Assembly (NCBI RefSeq): GCF_001263205.1 | Contig: NZ_CP012333.1 | Coordinates: 8,289,501-8,353,500 of the forward strand | Source: Labilithrix luteola | GTDB lineage: Bacteria; Myxococcota_A; Polyangia; Polyangiales; Polyangiaceae | Length of the DNA stretch: 64,000 nucleotides | Reading direction: 5' to 3' | Shown here: piece by piece, positions 55,479 through 63,970 of the stretch | Numbering within the stretch: the first letter of the stretch is position 1 | Layout of the letters: each line of letters starts with the position of its first letter | The notes under the pieces: generated by a model | Databases searched by the model: none | What the model saw: only the letters and a program-made list of their open reading frames with translations | What the model was told of the DNA's origin: nothing | Program-made: the position numbers and the translations under genes

Positions 55479-56396
55479 TCACTCGCCCGACGCGTAGGAG
55501 AGGCGCCGCCGGATGGTCGCGTCGAGCTGACTCTGGACGAGCCGCAGGATGCTCTCGCACTCTTCGCGGCTCACGCGCGCCTGCTTCATGAACTTCTCGC
55601 GCGTGCGTCCGAGGAGATCTTCGCGCGCCTTCGCGAGCCAGCGCGCGGCCGTTGCTCGGTGAACCTGGTAGAGCGCGCCGATCTCGTCGATCGAGAGTTC
55701 GTCGATGACGTGCTGCTTGAGGATCGTGCGATCGCGGTCGTCGAGTGAGTCGAGCGCTGCCTGGAACACGGTGGCGAACTCTTTGCGGTACTTCGCCTTG
55801 ATGTAGAGAAGCTCGGGATCGGTGCCGGCGGTGCGTTCGGTGAAGACGTTCGCGTCGTCGGGCGTGAGGACCTCGCGCTTGCCCTTCCGTACGACCTTGA
55901 GGGCCGCACGTACGGCGGTGACACGCAGCCAGCCGCGAATGTCTCCGTGCCCGGCGTATTCGCGAATGCGCGGAGGCGCCACTTCGTCTCCGGCAAAGAC
56001 CACCCGCCGCACGTTCTGCAGCGCGTCTTCGATGACGGCATCGGTCAGGCGCATGCGCTGCAAGGCGCCGCGTGTTTCCTGCAGGCAGTGGGCATCGAGG
56101 GCTCGAATCGACGCTGGGTCGCCGGCTGCACACCCGCACGCCACGAGGAGATCTCCGGCACGCAGTCGCGAGAGGTCAGCCGTATCGGCATCGGGTGCGA
56201 GGCGCTCGGCGAGGTAGGAGAGGAAGGCTTCGTCGCCGACGGAAAGGCCAGGCCATGCGGCGCGGGCGGTGCCGAGAAGCTCCCCGAGACGCACTTCGAG
56301 ATCGGGTACCGCCAACCAGCGCGCCCGGTCGTCGGGGCCAAAAGCGACCTCGCATGCGACCCCGAACGCGCGCGAGAGGCGACCGTCGTTCAGCAT
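55479..56396 (-). CDS. RNA polymerase sigma-70 factor (ECF-like), divergent from an anti-sigma/kinase
   Basis: A 305-residue sigma factor. The first 110 residues are not typical of ECF sigma factors and may be a sensor or binding part. Region 2-like residues include VIEDALQNVRRVVF, the pair RIREYAGHGDIRGWLRVTAV and RAALKVVRKG; region 4 has RTILKQHVIDELSIDEIGAL then YQVHRATAARWLAKAREDLL. The start MLNDGRLSRAF is 36 bases from the divergent kinase-gene ATG, so both share one promoter region. The pairing with a zinc-finger/kinase product is a classic sigma/anti-sigma layout. Which genes it transcribes is unknown. The 5' extension distinguishes it from usual ECFs of about 190 residues. Confidence 0.85.
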   Translation of the reverse strand: MLNDGRLSRAFGVACEVAFGPDDRARWLAVPDLEVRLGELLGTARAAWPGLSVGDEAFLSYLAERLAPDADTADLSRLRAGDLLVACGCAAGDPASIRALDAHCLQETRGALQRMRLTDAVIEDALQNVRRVVFAGDEVAPPRIREYAGHGDIRGWLRVTAVRAALKVVRKGKREVLTPDDANVFTERTAGTDPELLYIKAKYRKEFATVFQAALDSLDDRDRTILKQHVIDELSIDEIGALYQVHRATAARWLAKAREDLLGRTREKFMKQARVSREECESILRLVQSQLDATIRRRLSYASGE

Positions 56397-56432
56397 CGCG
56401 GTAAGATAGCAGGCCTCGTCGACGAAACGACC

Positions 56433-58043
56433 ATGTGCCCGTCCGAAAGCATCATCCTCGCGTTCGTACAAGGTGAATCTCCCCCCGAAGAGCGGGCCCA
56501 AGTCGAGCGGCACATGGCGTCTTGCGAAGAATGCAGGATGCTCATCTCGGCGATGGCCCGTTCGACCGTCGCCCCGCGCCCTGCATTCGATGCGGTTCGT
56601 GGAACGGCGGATACCGCCCCCGCCGTCGAGGCGAACAGCGATGAAAGGCAGGCGCCGAAGGCTCCCGTCACTATCGGAAGCGTCGTCGCGGACAAGTACC
56701 GCATCGACGAAGTTCTGGGCGCGGGCGGCATGGGCATCGTCATGGCGGCCACGCATCTCGGCCTCGGCCAGCGGGTGGCGCTCAAGTTCCTCGTCGGTCC
56801 CGCCGCCACGACCCGCAGCGGGCGCGCCCGGTTGATGCGCGAGGCCCGCGCCGCCGCTTCGCTCGAGAGCGAGCACAGCGTGCGCGTGACCGACGTTGGC
56901 TCGCTCGAGGACGGTACGCCGTACCTCGTCATGGAGCTTCTGCGCGGAACCGATCTCGGGCGTTTGCTCGAAGACGCCGGGCCGCTGCCTATCGAGCTCG
57001 CCCTCGACGTCACCTTGCAGGCTTGCGAAGCCGTTGCCGAGGCGCACGGGCGCGGCATCATCCATCGTGACCTGAAACCGGCGAACCTCTTCCTCGCCGA
57101 GCGTTCGGACGGCACGCGCATCGTGAAGGTTCTCGACTTCGGCATCTCGAAGGTCGAGAGCGCGGGCGAGGCGCAGATCACGACGTCCGATGCGATGATC
57201 GGGTCGCCGCGCTACATGTCGCCCGAGCAGATGGTGAGCTCGCGCCTCGTCGACGCGCGCACCGACGTCTGGTCGATCGGCGTGGTCCTCTTCGAGCTCG
57301 TCACCGCGCGACCTCCCTTCGAAGCCGACACCATCGCGGGCCTTTGCGCCGTCGTGGCGACGGCCGCCGCGCCGGACGTCCGCACGTATCGCAAAGACGC
57401 TCCCGAGCGCCTCGCCGAGGTCATTCGAAAGTGTCTCTCGAAGGAGCCGCAGAAGCGCTATGGCTCGATCGCCGAGCTTGCCGAGGAGCTGCGCGTTCTC
57501 TCGCCGCCCGCCCTCCAGCACACGATCGATCGCATTGCGCGCCGTGCGTCGGGCGCTCCGGCATTGACCGCGTATGCCAAGTCGTCGTTCGAAGCGACGA
57601 CGGCGTCGACGTCGAAGAAGAAGCCCGTCGCGATGATCGCCGGAGCGATCGGGGCAGCGGCGGCGCTCGCTGTGGCACTCGTCGTCGTGGTCGGCCGGAA
57701 GGGGCCTGACCATGCCGTCGGTGTGGCGGAGACAACGGCGAGCATTCCTTCGGTTTCCGCAGCCGCGCCGGTGGCGAGCGCCGAACCCGTCGCGGCGCCT
57801 TCGTTGACCGCGCCGCCCGCAGCAGCATCGTCGACGAATGCCGCCGTGGAAGCACAGCGTGTCGATGCGCGTCGTCCTGCCGACGTGCCGCCGACGAAGC
57901 TTCCGAAGCGTTCCGCGCCGAATCCGGCGGTCGTGCCGGTGGCGGCTCCTGCGCCATCGCCGACGCCTTCGCCCACGGCGTTGTCCGATCACCCCTCCGC
58001 CGTGCCGGAGACGAAGAGCAGCGGACTCATCGACCGCAAATAA
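56433..58043 (+). CDS. Anti-sigma-type zinc finger fused to a membrane Ser/Thr kinase
   Basis: A 536-residue protein. The N-terminal HxxxCxxC motif (His27, Cys31, Cys34 in HMASCEEC) is the ZAS/zf-HC2 motif that binds sigma factors. The kinase domain runs from about 85 to 370: GAGGMG loop (96-101), Lys118 in VALKFL, HRDLKPAN (Asp213), DFG (235-237) and SPEQM; all key residues are present. A transmembrane helix (AMIAGAIGAAAALAVALVVV, about 400-420) separates it from a Pro/Ala-rich C-terminal tail of 115 residues outside the cell. It is divergent from the sigma-factor gene with a 36-base gap, so the two likely form a switch. Joining an anti-sigma finger to a kinase would let phosphorylation free the sigma factor. 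Confidence 0.93.
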   Translation: MCPSESIILAFVQGESPPEERAQVERHMASCEECRMLISAMARSTVAPRPAFDAVRGTADTAPAVEANSDERQAPKAPVTIGSVVADKYRIDEVLGAGGMGIVMAATHLGLGQRVALKFLVGPAATTRSGRARLMREARAAASLESEHSVRVTDVGSLEDGTPYLVMELLRGTDLGRLLEDAGPLPIELALDVTLQACEAVAEAHGRGIIHRDLKPANLFLAERSDGTRIVKVLDFGISKVESAGEAQITTSDAMIGSPRYMSPEQMVSSRLVDARTDVWSIGVVLFELVTARPPFEADTIAGLCAVVATAAAPDVRTYRKDAPERLAEVIRKCLSKEPQKRYGSIAELAEELRVLSPPALQHTIDRIARRASGAPALTAYAKSSFEATTASTSKKKPVAMIAGAIGAAAALAVALVVVVGRKGPDHAVGVAETTASIPSVSAAAPVASAEPVAAPSLTAPPAAASSTNAAVEAQRVDARRPADVPPTKLPKRSAPNPAVVPVAAPAPSPTPSPTALSDHPSAVPETKSSGLIDRK

Positions 58044-58052
58044 ATCCGAAAT

Positions 58053-58090
58053 GCGAAGGGCCTCCCACGCATCGTGAGAGGCCCTCCGCA
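58053..58090. terminator. Hairpin between convergent genes
   Basis: GCG-AAGGGCCTC, CACG/CGTG and GAGGCCCT-CCGC form a long stem with few mismatches between the kinase and the minus-strand lipoprotein gene. Likely a bidirectional terminator. No T tract is present. Confidence 0.6.
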
Positions 58091-58107
58091 TGCGTGTCAG
58101 ACGAGGT

Positions 58108-59148
58108 TCACTTCTTCGGAGCGCCCGCGTCCTTGCCGCCGGCGGCCGGCTTCGGCGCGCCTGCGTCCTTGCCGCCGGCCGGAGCGCCCGCGTCGGCAGC
58201 TGCCGGAGCCGGCGCCATCGACATGTCCATCGGCGCTTCGTGATCGACCTTGATGGTGCGCGTGGTCGAGTTCCACGGGCCGTCGATGACCTTGTCCGAA
58301 CCGTCGACCAGCTCGACCTTCAGGTGGTACTGGCCGTTCTGGAGGTTGTCGAGGTAGAGCGGCGTGCCGAACTTCGTGACCTTCGCGGTGAGGTCCTTCT
58401 CGATGCCCGGGCCGGTCACGGTGACGTTCACGTGCTCCTTGCCCTCGGCGAGCGTCACGTTCGCGACCTGGAAGTCGACGAGCACGTGGTTCGCCATCTC
58501 GCCGTTGTAGTCACCCTTCGGGCGGCTGTAGATGAGCATCGGCTTCTTCGTCGGATCGTTCTTCGTGTCGCCCTTCTTGCCGACCCAGAACGGAACGACC
58601 GTGAGGGCGTCCTTCGTCTTGACCGACTCGTGGTTCGCGCGGCTGGGGAACGCGACGAGGATGTGCTGACCCTCGGCGAGCGCCTCACCGCCGGTGAGCT
58701 CGGAGAGCTTCACGGGCGCCTTGGTGTCGTAGATCGCCTTGTAAGGCTTGTTGTCGAGAATGAGGTGAACGTGGCTCGAGCCCTGGGCCGTCTGCCAGTT
58801 CTTCACGTCGAGCTTCACCGCGAAGTCGCCCGCCTTGTCCGCGGGAAGGACCTGATCGCGGGTGGGCGCAGTGAGCTTGACCGTCGGCGTGGGGGCTTGC
58901 GGATCGGGGCTCGCGGCACCGGGGTTCAAGGTGACGGGCGGCGCCGGCGCCTTCGCGGGGGCCGCCGCGGCCGTGGGCGCCGTCGTCGCGACGGGCGCGC
59001 CAGCGTCGACGCTCGCCGGGGGCGGCGGCGGCGGAGGGGGCGGGGGAAGATTGTCGTTGCCACCACCGCAAGCGGCTGAGGCGAGGACGGCGAAGGTGAC
59101 AGCCAGAGAGCCTCCGGCGAGGAGGCGGAGCGTGCGGTAGACGTTCAT
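58108..59148 (-). CDS. Proline-rich lipoprotein, unknown function
   Basis: A predicted lipoprotein of 346 residues. The signal (LLAGGSLAVTFAVLASAAC) was the reason for choosing MNVYRTLRLL over an earlier frame start. A run of ten prolines and an Ala/Pro linker (about residues 35-80) lead to a domain of beta character with VKLTAPTRDQVLPADKAGDF, HVHLILDNKPYKAIYD and QHILVAFPSRANHESVKT. The C-terminus has three copies of GKDAGAP or a close variant (GGKDAGAPKPAAGGKDAGAP). The fold resembles an Ig/bacterial surface repeat. Function is unknown. Confidence 0.78.
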   Translation of the reverse strand: MNVYRTLRLLAGGSLAVTFAVLASAACGGGNDNLPPPPPPPPPPASVDAGAPVATTAPTAAAAPAKAPAPPVTLNPGAASPDPQAPTPTVKLTAPTRDQVLPADKAGDFAVKLDVKNWQTAQGSSHVHLILDNKPYKAIYDTKAPVKLSELTGGEALAEGQHILVAFPSRANHESVKTKDALTVVPFWVGKKGDTKNDPTKKPMLIYSRPKGDYNGEMANHVLVDFQVANVTLAEGKEHVNVTVTGPGIEKDLTAKVTKFGTPLYLDNLQNGQYHLKVELVDGSDKVIDGPWNSTTRTIKVDHEAPMDMSMAPAPAAADAGAPAGGKDAGAPKPAAGGKDAGAPKK

Positions 59149-59431
59149 GGTGTTGGCGGCACTTTCCATTGGCAGGGCTAGCGGTGCAAGGGCCTACTTG
59201 ACGTCCGACGATGAAGGGGCCAAGCCACGGCGCGTCCCTTTCCGATTAGAATGGGCGAGAACGAATGCCGCACCAGACGAGCTATCTCTCGAGTTTCATG
59301 AGCCTGCTTCACGACTCTTCTCGTTTTCGTCGGTCGGGAGGTCCCGCGTTGGGGGGTAACGGGGGGCGCTCCTCAGGCCTTTCGTCGGTGGGTCTGGCGC
59401 GCGGCGGCGCGGGCGGGGAGGGCTGAGCGAC

Positions 59432-59911
59432 ATGGCCCTCGGCTTCGATCTCGATGAACGTTTTTCGGGCTCGTACTACCGGCTCGATCAGCCGTTTTCG
59501 GACCTCGGCATCCGTATCTCGCTCAAACTCGGCGTCGATGGCTTGCGCAGGTTCCTGCGTGACCGTCGCGTCACGGCGCGTGGGACCATTCACGCGGAGG
59601 GGCTTGCGGAGAACGGCGGCGAGGGGGCCGCGCTCTACGGAACGCTGGCGATGAAGCTCTTCGACGAGAAGCGCATCCCCTACGACCTCTCGTTCGAGGG
59701 CGACGACTGCCGCACGTATCGCCTGCGTGGGCAGCGCGACTTCTTCGTCCACGATGCGGTCGATTCGCTCACCATCCTCCCCGCCAGCATCTACGACGAT
59801 CGCGGAGACGAGGTGGCGCGCGCCGTGCTTCGCTTCGATCCGAAGACCGAGCTGCTCGCGACGGTCAAATCCTTCCGACCTCGGGTACGTGCGCCGCGCG
59901 TGTCTGGGTAG
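59432..59911 (+). CDS. Hypothetical protein with a conserved beta-rich domain
   Basis: A 159-residue soluble protein: MALGFDLDERFSGSYYRLDQ, then SLKLGVDGLRRFLRDRRV, RGTIHAEGLAENGGEGAALY, MKLFDEKRIPYDLSFEGDDC and YRLRGQRDFFVHDAVDSLTI. The pattern resembles a short domain I associate with proteins linked to GMC-type oxidoreductases, but this is a faint memory and cannot be confirmed. No signal or catalytic residue is visible. It starts before the isochorismatase-like gene by 15 bases, so they form a pair. Confidence 0.6.
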   Translation: MALGFDLDERFSGSYYRLDQPFSDLGIRISLKLGVDGLRRFLRDRRVTARGTIHAEGLAENGGEGAALYGTLAMKLFDEKRIPYDLSFEGDDCRTYRLRGQRDFFVHDAVDSLTILPASIYDDRGDEVARAVLRFDPKTELLATVKSFRPRVRAPRVSG

Positions 59912-59925
59912 GCGAGAGGCCAAAC

Positions 59926-60483
59926 ATGGAACGATTGCTCCCTGCGTCCACCGTGCTCCTCGTCGTCGACGTGCAGGAGAAACTCGCGGCGGCCATGCCG
60001 GACGAAGCGCTCTCGAGCGTCGTTCGCAACACGGGCATCCTGCTCGACGCGGCGAAAGCGCTCGGCGTTCGTGTCGTGGCGAGCGAGCAGTACCCGAAGG
60101 GTCTCGGTCCCACGCTGGCGCCGCTCGCGACCAAGCTGGCCGACCTTGGTGTCACGCCGATGCCAAAGATGACGTTCGACGCGTGCTCCGATCTCGCGAT
60201 TGCGCGAACGCTCTCGCAGCTCGCGCCGCGTGCGGTGGTCGTAACCGGCATGGAGAGCCACGTTTGCGTCTTCCAGACGGCGCGCGAGCTCGTTCGTCGT
60301 GGGTACGCGACCTACGTCGTGAGCGACGCGGTGGCCTCGCGTCGCGAAGACAATCGTCAGATGGGGCTCTCGCTCTGCGAGCAGGCGGGCGCCACGTTGA
60401 CCGTCACCGAGACCGTCGCCTTCGATCTGCTCGAGCGCGCCGGCACCGAGGCGTTCAAGACCGTCTCGAAACTCGTTCGTTAG
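59926..60483 (+). CDS. Isochorismatase-like cysteine hydrolase
   Basis: A 185-residue hydrolase. The catalytic triad is visible: Asp15 in LVVDVQEKL, Lys81 in VTPMPKMTFDAC and the nucleophile Cys114 in GMESHVCVFQTARELV. This is the isochorismatase/nicotinamidase fold without the extra carrier-protein domain. Members hydrolyse amides or vinyl ethers; the substrate cannot be deduced. It lies 15 bases after the preceding hypothetical gene and is closed by a strong terminator. Confidence 0.92.
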   Translation: MERLLPASTVLLVVDVQEKLAAAMPDEALSSVVRNTGILLDAAKALGVRVVASEQYPKGLGPTLAPLATKLADLGVTPMPKMTFDACSDLAIARTLSQLAPRAVVVTGMESHVCVFQTARELVRRGYATYVVSDAVASRREDNRQMGLSLCEQAGATLTVTETVAFDLLERAGTEAFKTVSKLVR

Positions 60484-60598
60484 CGGGAGTTATCATTCAC
60501 TCCTGCCGCGCATCCTTGCAGCGCTGAAAGAATCCGCTGCCTCGTCGACCAGATCTCGCCAAGTTGCCGCTGGCACGAAAGCTGCTCCGTAGGCGGGC

Positions 60599-60654
60599 GG
60601 CACCGCGTTGAGGCTTCGCCCCCCCCGAGCCCGGACGCGGTGCCGTTTTCATTT
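60599..60654 (+). terminator. Rho-independent terminator after the isochorismatase-like gene
   Basis: GGCACCGCGT and ACGCGGTGCC form a 10-base stem with a 26-base loop that contains a run of eight C. GTTTTCATTTT follows. Good intrinsic terminator. Confidence 0.85.
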
Positions 60655-60693
60655 TGTCGTCTCCGTCCCCTCGGTCGAGGCGTTGCGTCGAGA

Positions 60694-60865
60694 CCGACCG
60701 ACAGTGAGCGAAGTGCGGCGGTGTTGCGTCGAGCCCCGACCGACAGTGAGCTACTGCGGCAGCGAGGTCCCAAGCCCCGACCGACAGTGAGCTAACTGCG
60801 TCGAGCCCCGACCGACAGTGAGCTAACTGCGGCAGCGAGGTCCCAGCAATTCGACCGACATTGAG
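60694..60865. repeat. Array D of the GACCGACATTGA repeat, variant with AGTG
   Basis: Four copies of CCGACCGACAGTGAGC start at 60694, 60736, 60777 and 60808, followed by TCGACCGACATTGAG at 60851, which has the array A core. Several are embedded in a common tract with GCGTCGAG before and CTAACTGCGGCAGCGAGG after. The array lies just ahead of the NtrC-type regulator start. Compared with arrays A-C, the fifth core base varies (G in place of T). Confidence 0.85.
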
Positions 60866-60930
60866 ATCTACAAAAGCTGAGCCCTGTCGGAATGGCAGGG
60901 TGGGTTGACGGGTTGTCTGCCGGTGACAAC

Positions 60931-62379
60931 ATGGCTCCCGTGATTGACGATCTGTCCAAACGCTCTGACCTTTCGTCCAGCTCTAGCTCTGCCGAGGGGG
61001 CGCCCGAACGGCCACGGCCGGAAGGCGACGAGGGCATCACCGTTCTCGTCGTGGACGACGAGCGCTCGAACGTCGAGTCGCTCGAGAAGATTTTCCACCG
61101 CGAGAACATGCGCGTCCTCGTCGCGTACGACGCGAAACACGCGCTCGAGCAAATCCGTAGCCGGCGCGTTCACGTGGTGCTCACCGATCTGATGATGCCG
61201 GGCACCACCGGCCTCGAGCTTCTACGCGCCATCAAGCAAGTCCAGCCCGAGGTCGAAGTCGTCCTCATGACTGCGTACGGCTCGGTCGAAGCGGCCGTCA
61301 GCGCGATGAGGGAAGGGGCCTACGACTTCGTCGAGAAGCCGCTCAAGCGCATGACGATCGTCAAGAGCGTGCGCAAAGCCGCCGAGCGCGGACGCCTCCT
61401 CGAAGAGAACCGCTCGCTGAAGGACGAGATCAAACTCCTCACCAAGCGCGAGCTCATCGGCAGCGCGCCCGCCTTCCGTCACGTCATCGAGGTCGCGTCG
61501 CAGGCCGCACCCAGCACGGCCACGGTGCTCGTCCTCGGCGAGAGCGGTACGGGCAAGGAGCTGCTCGCTCGGTACATCCACGAGCGCAGCGGTCGCGCCA
61601 AAGGGCCGTTCGTGGCCGTCAACTGCGCCGCGATCCCCGAGACGATCCTCGAGAGTGAGCTCTTCGGCCACGAGCGCGGAGCATTCACCGGGGCCGTTGC
61701 CAAGAAGGACGGTCGCTTCGCCAAGGCCACCGCCGGCACGCTGTTTCTCGATGAAATCGGCGAGCTGTCCCCGCAGGTGCAGGTGAAGCTGCTGCGCGTC
61801 TTGCAGGAAGGCGAGTACGAGCCGCTCGGCGGAAACACCGTGCGCGCAGACGTGCGCATCGTCGCGGCGACGAATCGAGACCTCCTCGCCGAGGTCCAGG
61901 CCGGCCGCTTCCGCGAAGATCTCTACTACCGACTCAATGTCATCGCCGTCACGGCCCCTCCGCTCCGTGCGCGCCGTGAAGACATCCCGCTCCTCGTCGA
62001 CCATTTCGTCGGGCTCTACGCGAAGAAGAACGGCAAGGCGCGCCTCGGCGTGGCTCGCGCCGCGCTCGATCGAATGATGGATTACGCGTGGCCCGGCAAC
62101 GTCCGCGAGCTCGAAAACGTCATCGAGCGAGCCGTCGTTCTCTCCCGCGGCGACACGCTCGCCGAAGGCGATCTGCCCCAGGCGCTCGCCATGGCGGAGA
62201 GCGCCGCTCCGCGACCGCTCGAATTCCCCGTCGGCACTCCGCTCGAGGAGATCGAGCTGCGCGTCATCAAGGAGACGCTCAAGCACACGAAGGGCGACAA
62301 GTCCCTCGCGGCGCAGCTCCTCGGCATCTCCACCCGGACGATTTACCGAAAGCTCGACGGCGTCGACACCGAGGGCTGA
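60931..62379 (+). CDS. NtrC-family sigma-54-dependent response regulator
   Basis: A 482-residue regulator (495 if the earlier ATG at 60892 is used). The receiver has VLVVDDERSN and the phospho-acceptor Asp in VVLTDLMMPG. The AAA+ domain has Walker A GESGTGKE, the sigma-54-contact loop ERGAFTGAVA, Walker B GTLFLDEIGELS and the arginine finger region. The Fis-type HTH is near the C-terminus (DKSLAAQLLGISTRTIYRKL). All motifs needed for sigma-54 activation are present. The partner kinase is not adjacent. The gene lies upstream of gspC-type genes after a 345-base gap, so it may control secretion genes; that is only position-based. Repeat array D is immediately upstream. Confidence 0.95.
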   Translation: MAPVIDDLSKRSDLSSSSSSAEGAPERPRPEGDEGITVLVVDDERSNVESLEKIFHRENMRVLVAYDAKHALEQIRSRRVHVVLTDLMMPGTTGLELLRAIKQVQPEVEVVLMTAYGSVEAAVSAMREGAYDFVEKPLKRMTIVKSVRKAAERGRLLEENRSLKDEIKLLTKRELIGSAPAFRHVIEVASQAAPSTATVLVLGESGTGKELLARYIHERSGRAKGPFVAVNCAAIPETILESELFGHERGAFTGAVAKKDGRFAKATAGTLFLDEIGELSPQVQVKLLRVLQEGEYEPLGGNTVRADVRIVAATNRDLLAEVQAGRFREDLYYRLNVIAVTAPPLRARREDIPLLVDHFVGLYAKKNGKARLGVARAALDRMMDYAWPGNVRELENVIERAVVLSRGDTLAEGDLPQALAMAESAAPRPLEFPVGTPLEEIELRVIKETLKHTKGDKSLAAQLLGISTRTIYRKLDGVDTEG

Positions 62380-62724
62380 GCCCGGTTCGGTTCCGTCGCG
62401 GCGCCCCTCGGGATCGGCCTTTCTAGCCGCTTTGCGCATTTGCCGTTCCGCCAAGTGGATCCGGTTGTCACTTTGTCAGCGAAGCGGCCTCCTGGTCGCC
62501 AGCTCCGCCAAGGTGGCGAACGACGGCTGGCTTCCCAGTGGAAATGACACTGGATTTTCAGCGTCTAACTTGCTGGCATGCGGCTCGCACTCCGAGCTCT
62601 GTCGTAGTTCTCTGCCGTAGTTCTTTGGCGGCTCTCGCCACCCGCCCTCGGCCCCCGCTGTCCTAGAGCGGTGGGTCGGGAGCATCCGCTCGGATCCCCC
62701 TGCATGCTCGCCTCGACGTAGACC
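62380..62724. other. Intergenic region upstream of gspC, nothing identified
   Basis: About 345 bases. No convincing sigma-54 or sigma-70 promoter, repeat copy or RNA was found. It should contain the promoter of the secretion operon. Confidence 0.5.
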
Positions 62725-63693
62725 ATGGCCTTCGATCAGCTCCTCAAGAAGAATTTCTGGATCGTCGTGCTTCCGCTCGTCGCGATTGCGGCGCTGCTGA
62801 ATGCACAGGCGGTCACGCAGCTCGTCGGTCTTGGCTTGATGCCGGACGAGAAGGCTCTCGCCGCACCTCCGCCGGCAGCCAAGCTGACGCCGTCGACGAC
62901 GGCCGGCGGCAAGAGCACGAGCGCCGAGCCCATCCTCGCGCGCAACCCGTTCGATCACGTCACCGGCCCGCTACGGCCGCCGGCCGAGGAACCCGAGGCC
63001 GCTACGGGCTCCACCACCGTCGACACGAGCGACCCGTGGAGCGCGCCCGTTTGCGACGCCATCAAGGTCCTCATCATCACCGCCTCGAGCGATCCGGACT
63101 GGTCGTTCGCGGCGTTCAACGACGGCAGCAAGAGCATCCTTCGCCGTCGCGGTGACGAAGTCAGCGGCAAGCGCGTCGTGTTCGTCGGCTGGGACCGCGT
63201 GTGGCTTCAGAGCGGCGGATCGCTTTGCCAGGCGCAGCTCTTCAAGTCGGAGAACCCGCCGCCGAAGCCTGCCGCTGCGCCAGTCGCAAGCGAAGCACCT
63301 CCGCCCGCGGCCGCTGGCAAGGGCGCCTCGGCGCTCGCGCCCGATCTCGCCAAGGGCATCCAGAAGAAGAGCGCCACCGAGTGGGACATCGACCGCGGCG
63401 TCGTCGACAAGATCCTCGAGAATCAATCGGAGCTGATGCGTCAGGCGCGCATCGTTCCCGAGCAGGAGAACGGCAAGGTCGTCGGCATCCGCATGTTCGG
63501 CATCCGCCCCGACACGCTGCTCGGAACGCTCGGCATGGAGAACGGTGATCGCCTTCAGACGATCAACGGCTTCGACATGGCGAGCCCCGAGAAGGCACTC
63601 GAGGCGTACGCGCGCCTTCGCACCGCCGACAAGCTCACCGTCTCGATCAACCGTCGCGGTCAGAACATGAACCTCGACTACAACATCAAGTGA
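62725..63693 (+). CDS. gspC: Type II secretion system protein GspC
   Basis: A 322-residue inner-membrane component. A cytoplasmic start and transmembrane helix (FWIVVLPLVAIAALLNAQA, about 11-30), an Ala/Pro linker, the homology region (RNPFDHVTG, about 70-90, then SGKRVVFVGWDRVWLQSGG) and a C-terminal PDZ-like part (VGIRMFGIRPDTLLGTLGME and NGDRLQTINGFDMASPEKAL) together match GspC. GspC links the inner-membrane platform to the GspD secretin. The next two genes follow within 50 bases, so this is the start of a gsp operon running off the right edge. Confidence 0.9.
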   Translation: MAFDQLLKKNFWIVVLPLVAIAALLNAQAVTQLVGLGLMPDEKALAAPPPAAKLTPSTTAGGKSTSAEPILARNPFDHVTGPLRPPAEEPEAATGSTTVDTSDPWSAPVCDAIKVLIITASSDPDWSFAAFNDGSKSILRRRGDEVSGKRVVFVGWDRVWLQSGGSLCQAQLFKSENPPPKPAAAPVASEAPPPAAAGKGASALAPDLAKGIQKKSATEWDIDRGVVDKILENQSELMRQARIVPEQENGKVVGIRMFGIRPDTLLGTLGMENGDRLQTINGFDMASPEKALEAYARLRTADKLTVSINRRGQNMNLDYNIK

Positions 63694-63704
63694 GACCGCG
63701 CCCG

Positions 63705-63962
63705 ATGACCGAAAAGAAGCCCGTTTCGGGCGCCGACGTCTCGTCGTCGTATCCTGCGAGCGACAGCGATCTGCTCCGGCGCACCGTGCGCACTGTGGTC
63801 TTGCTCGTCGCTGCATGCGTGCTGTTCGTCGGCATGCTGAGCCTCCTCGCCTTCACGGTGACCGCGCGCGCCACGCATCCTGCTCCCGAAGAGCAGCGAG
63901 CGCCGGCGACCACCGATCACGCCACGAGCGGCCAGGCCGCCAAGAAGCCCCTCTCCATCTGA
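63705..63962 (+). CDS. Small membrane protein in the type II secretion operon
   Basis: An 85-residue protein (90 if the GTG at 63690, which overlaps the gspC stop, is used). After a polar start (MTEKKPVSGADVSSSYPASD) comes one transmembrane helix (VVLLVAACVLFVGMLSLLAF) and a short polar C-terminus. Its position between gspC and a further gene suggests an accessory role in secretion. Not recognised by itself. Confidence 0.65.
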   Translation: MTEKKPVSGADVSSSYPASDSDLLRRTVRTVVLLVAACVLFVGMLSLLAFTVTARATHPAPEEQRAPATTDHATSGQAAKKPLSI

Positions 63963-63970
63963 CTCGGACG

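Larger units (their letters stand above)
60484..60930. other. Intergenic region holding a terminator and repeat array D
   Basis: Between the isochorismatase-like gene and the NtrC-type regulator. It holds a terminator and an array of the dispersed repeat, both listed separately, and the expected promoter of the regulator. Nothing else is seen. Confidence 0.7.

Noticed and set aside
55479..58091. An 870-codon minus-strand frame ending in the sigma factor
   Set aside because: The first 560 codons mirror the kinase gene and are Arg/Asp-rich noise. The real start is at 56396.
58990..59045. Poly-proline tract as a frameshift or repeat artefact
   Set aside because: The ten prolines are in frame and fit a lipoprotein linker.
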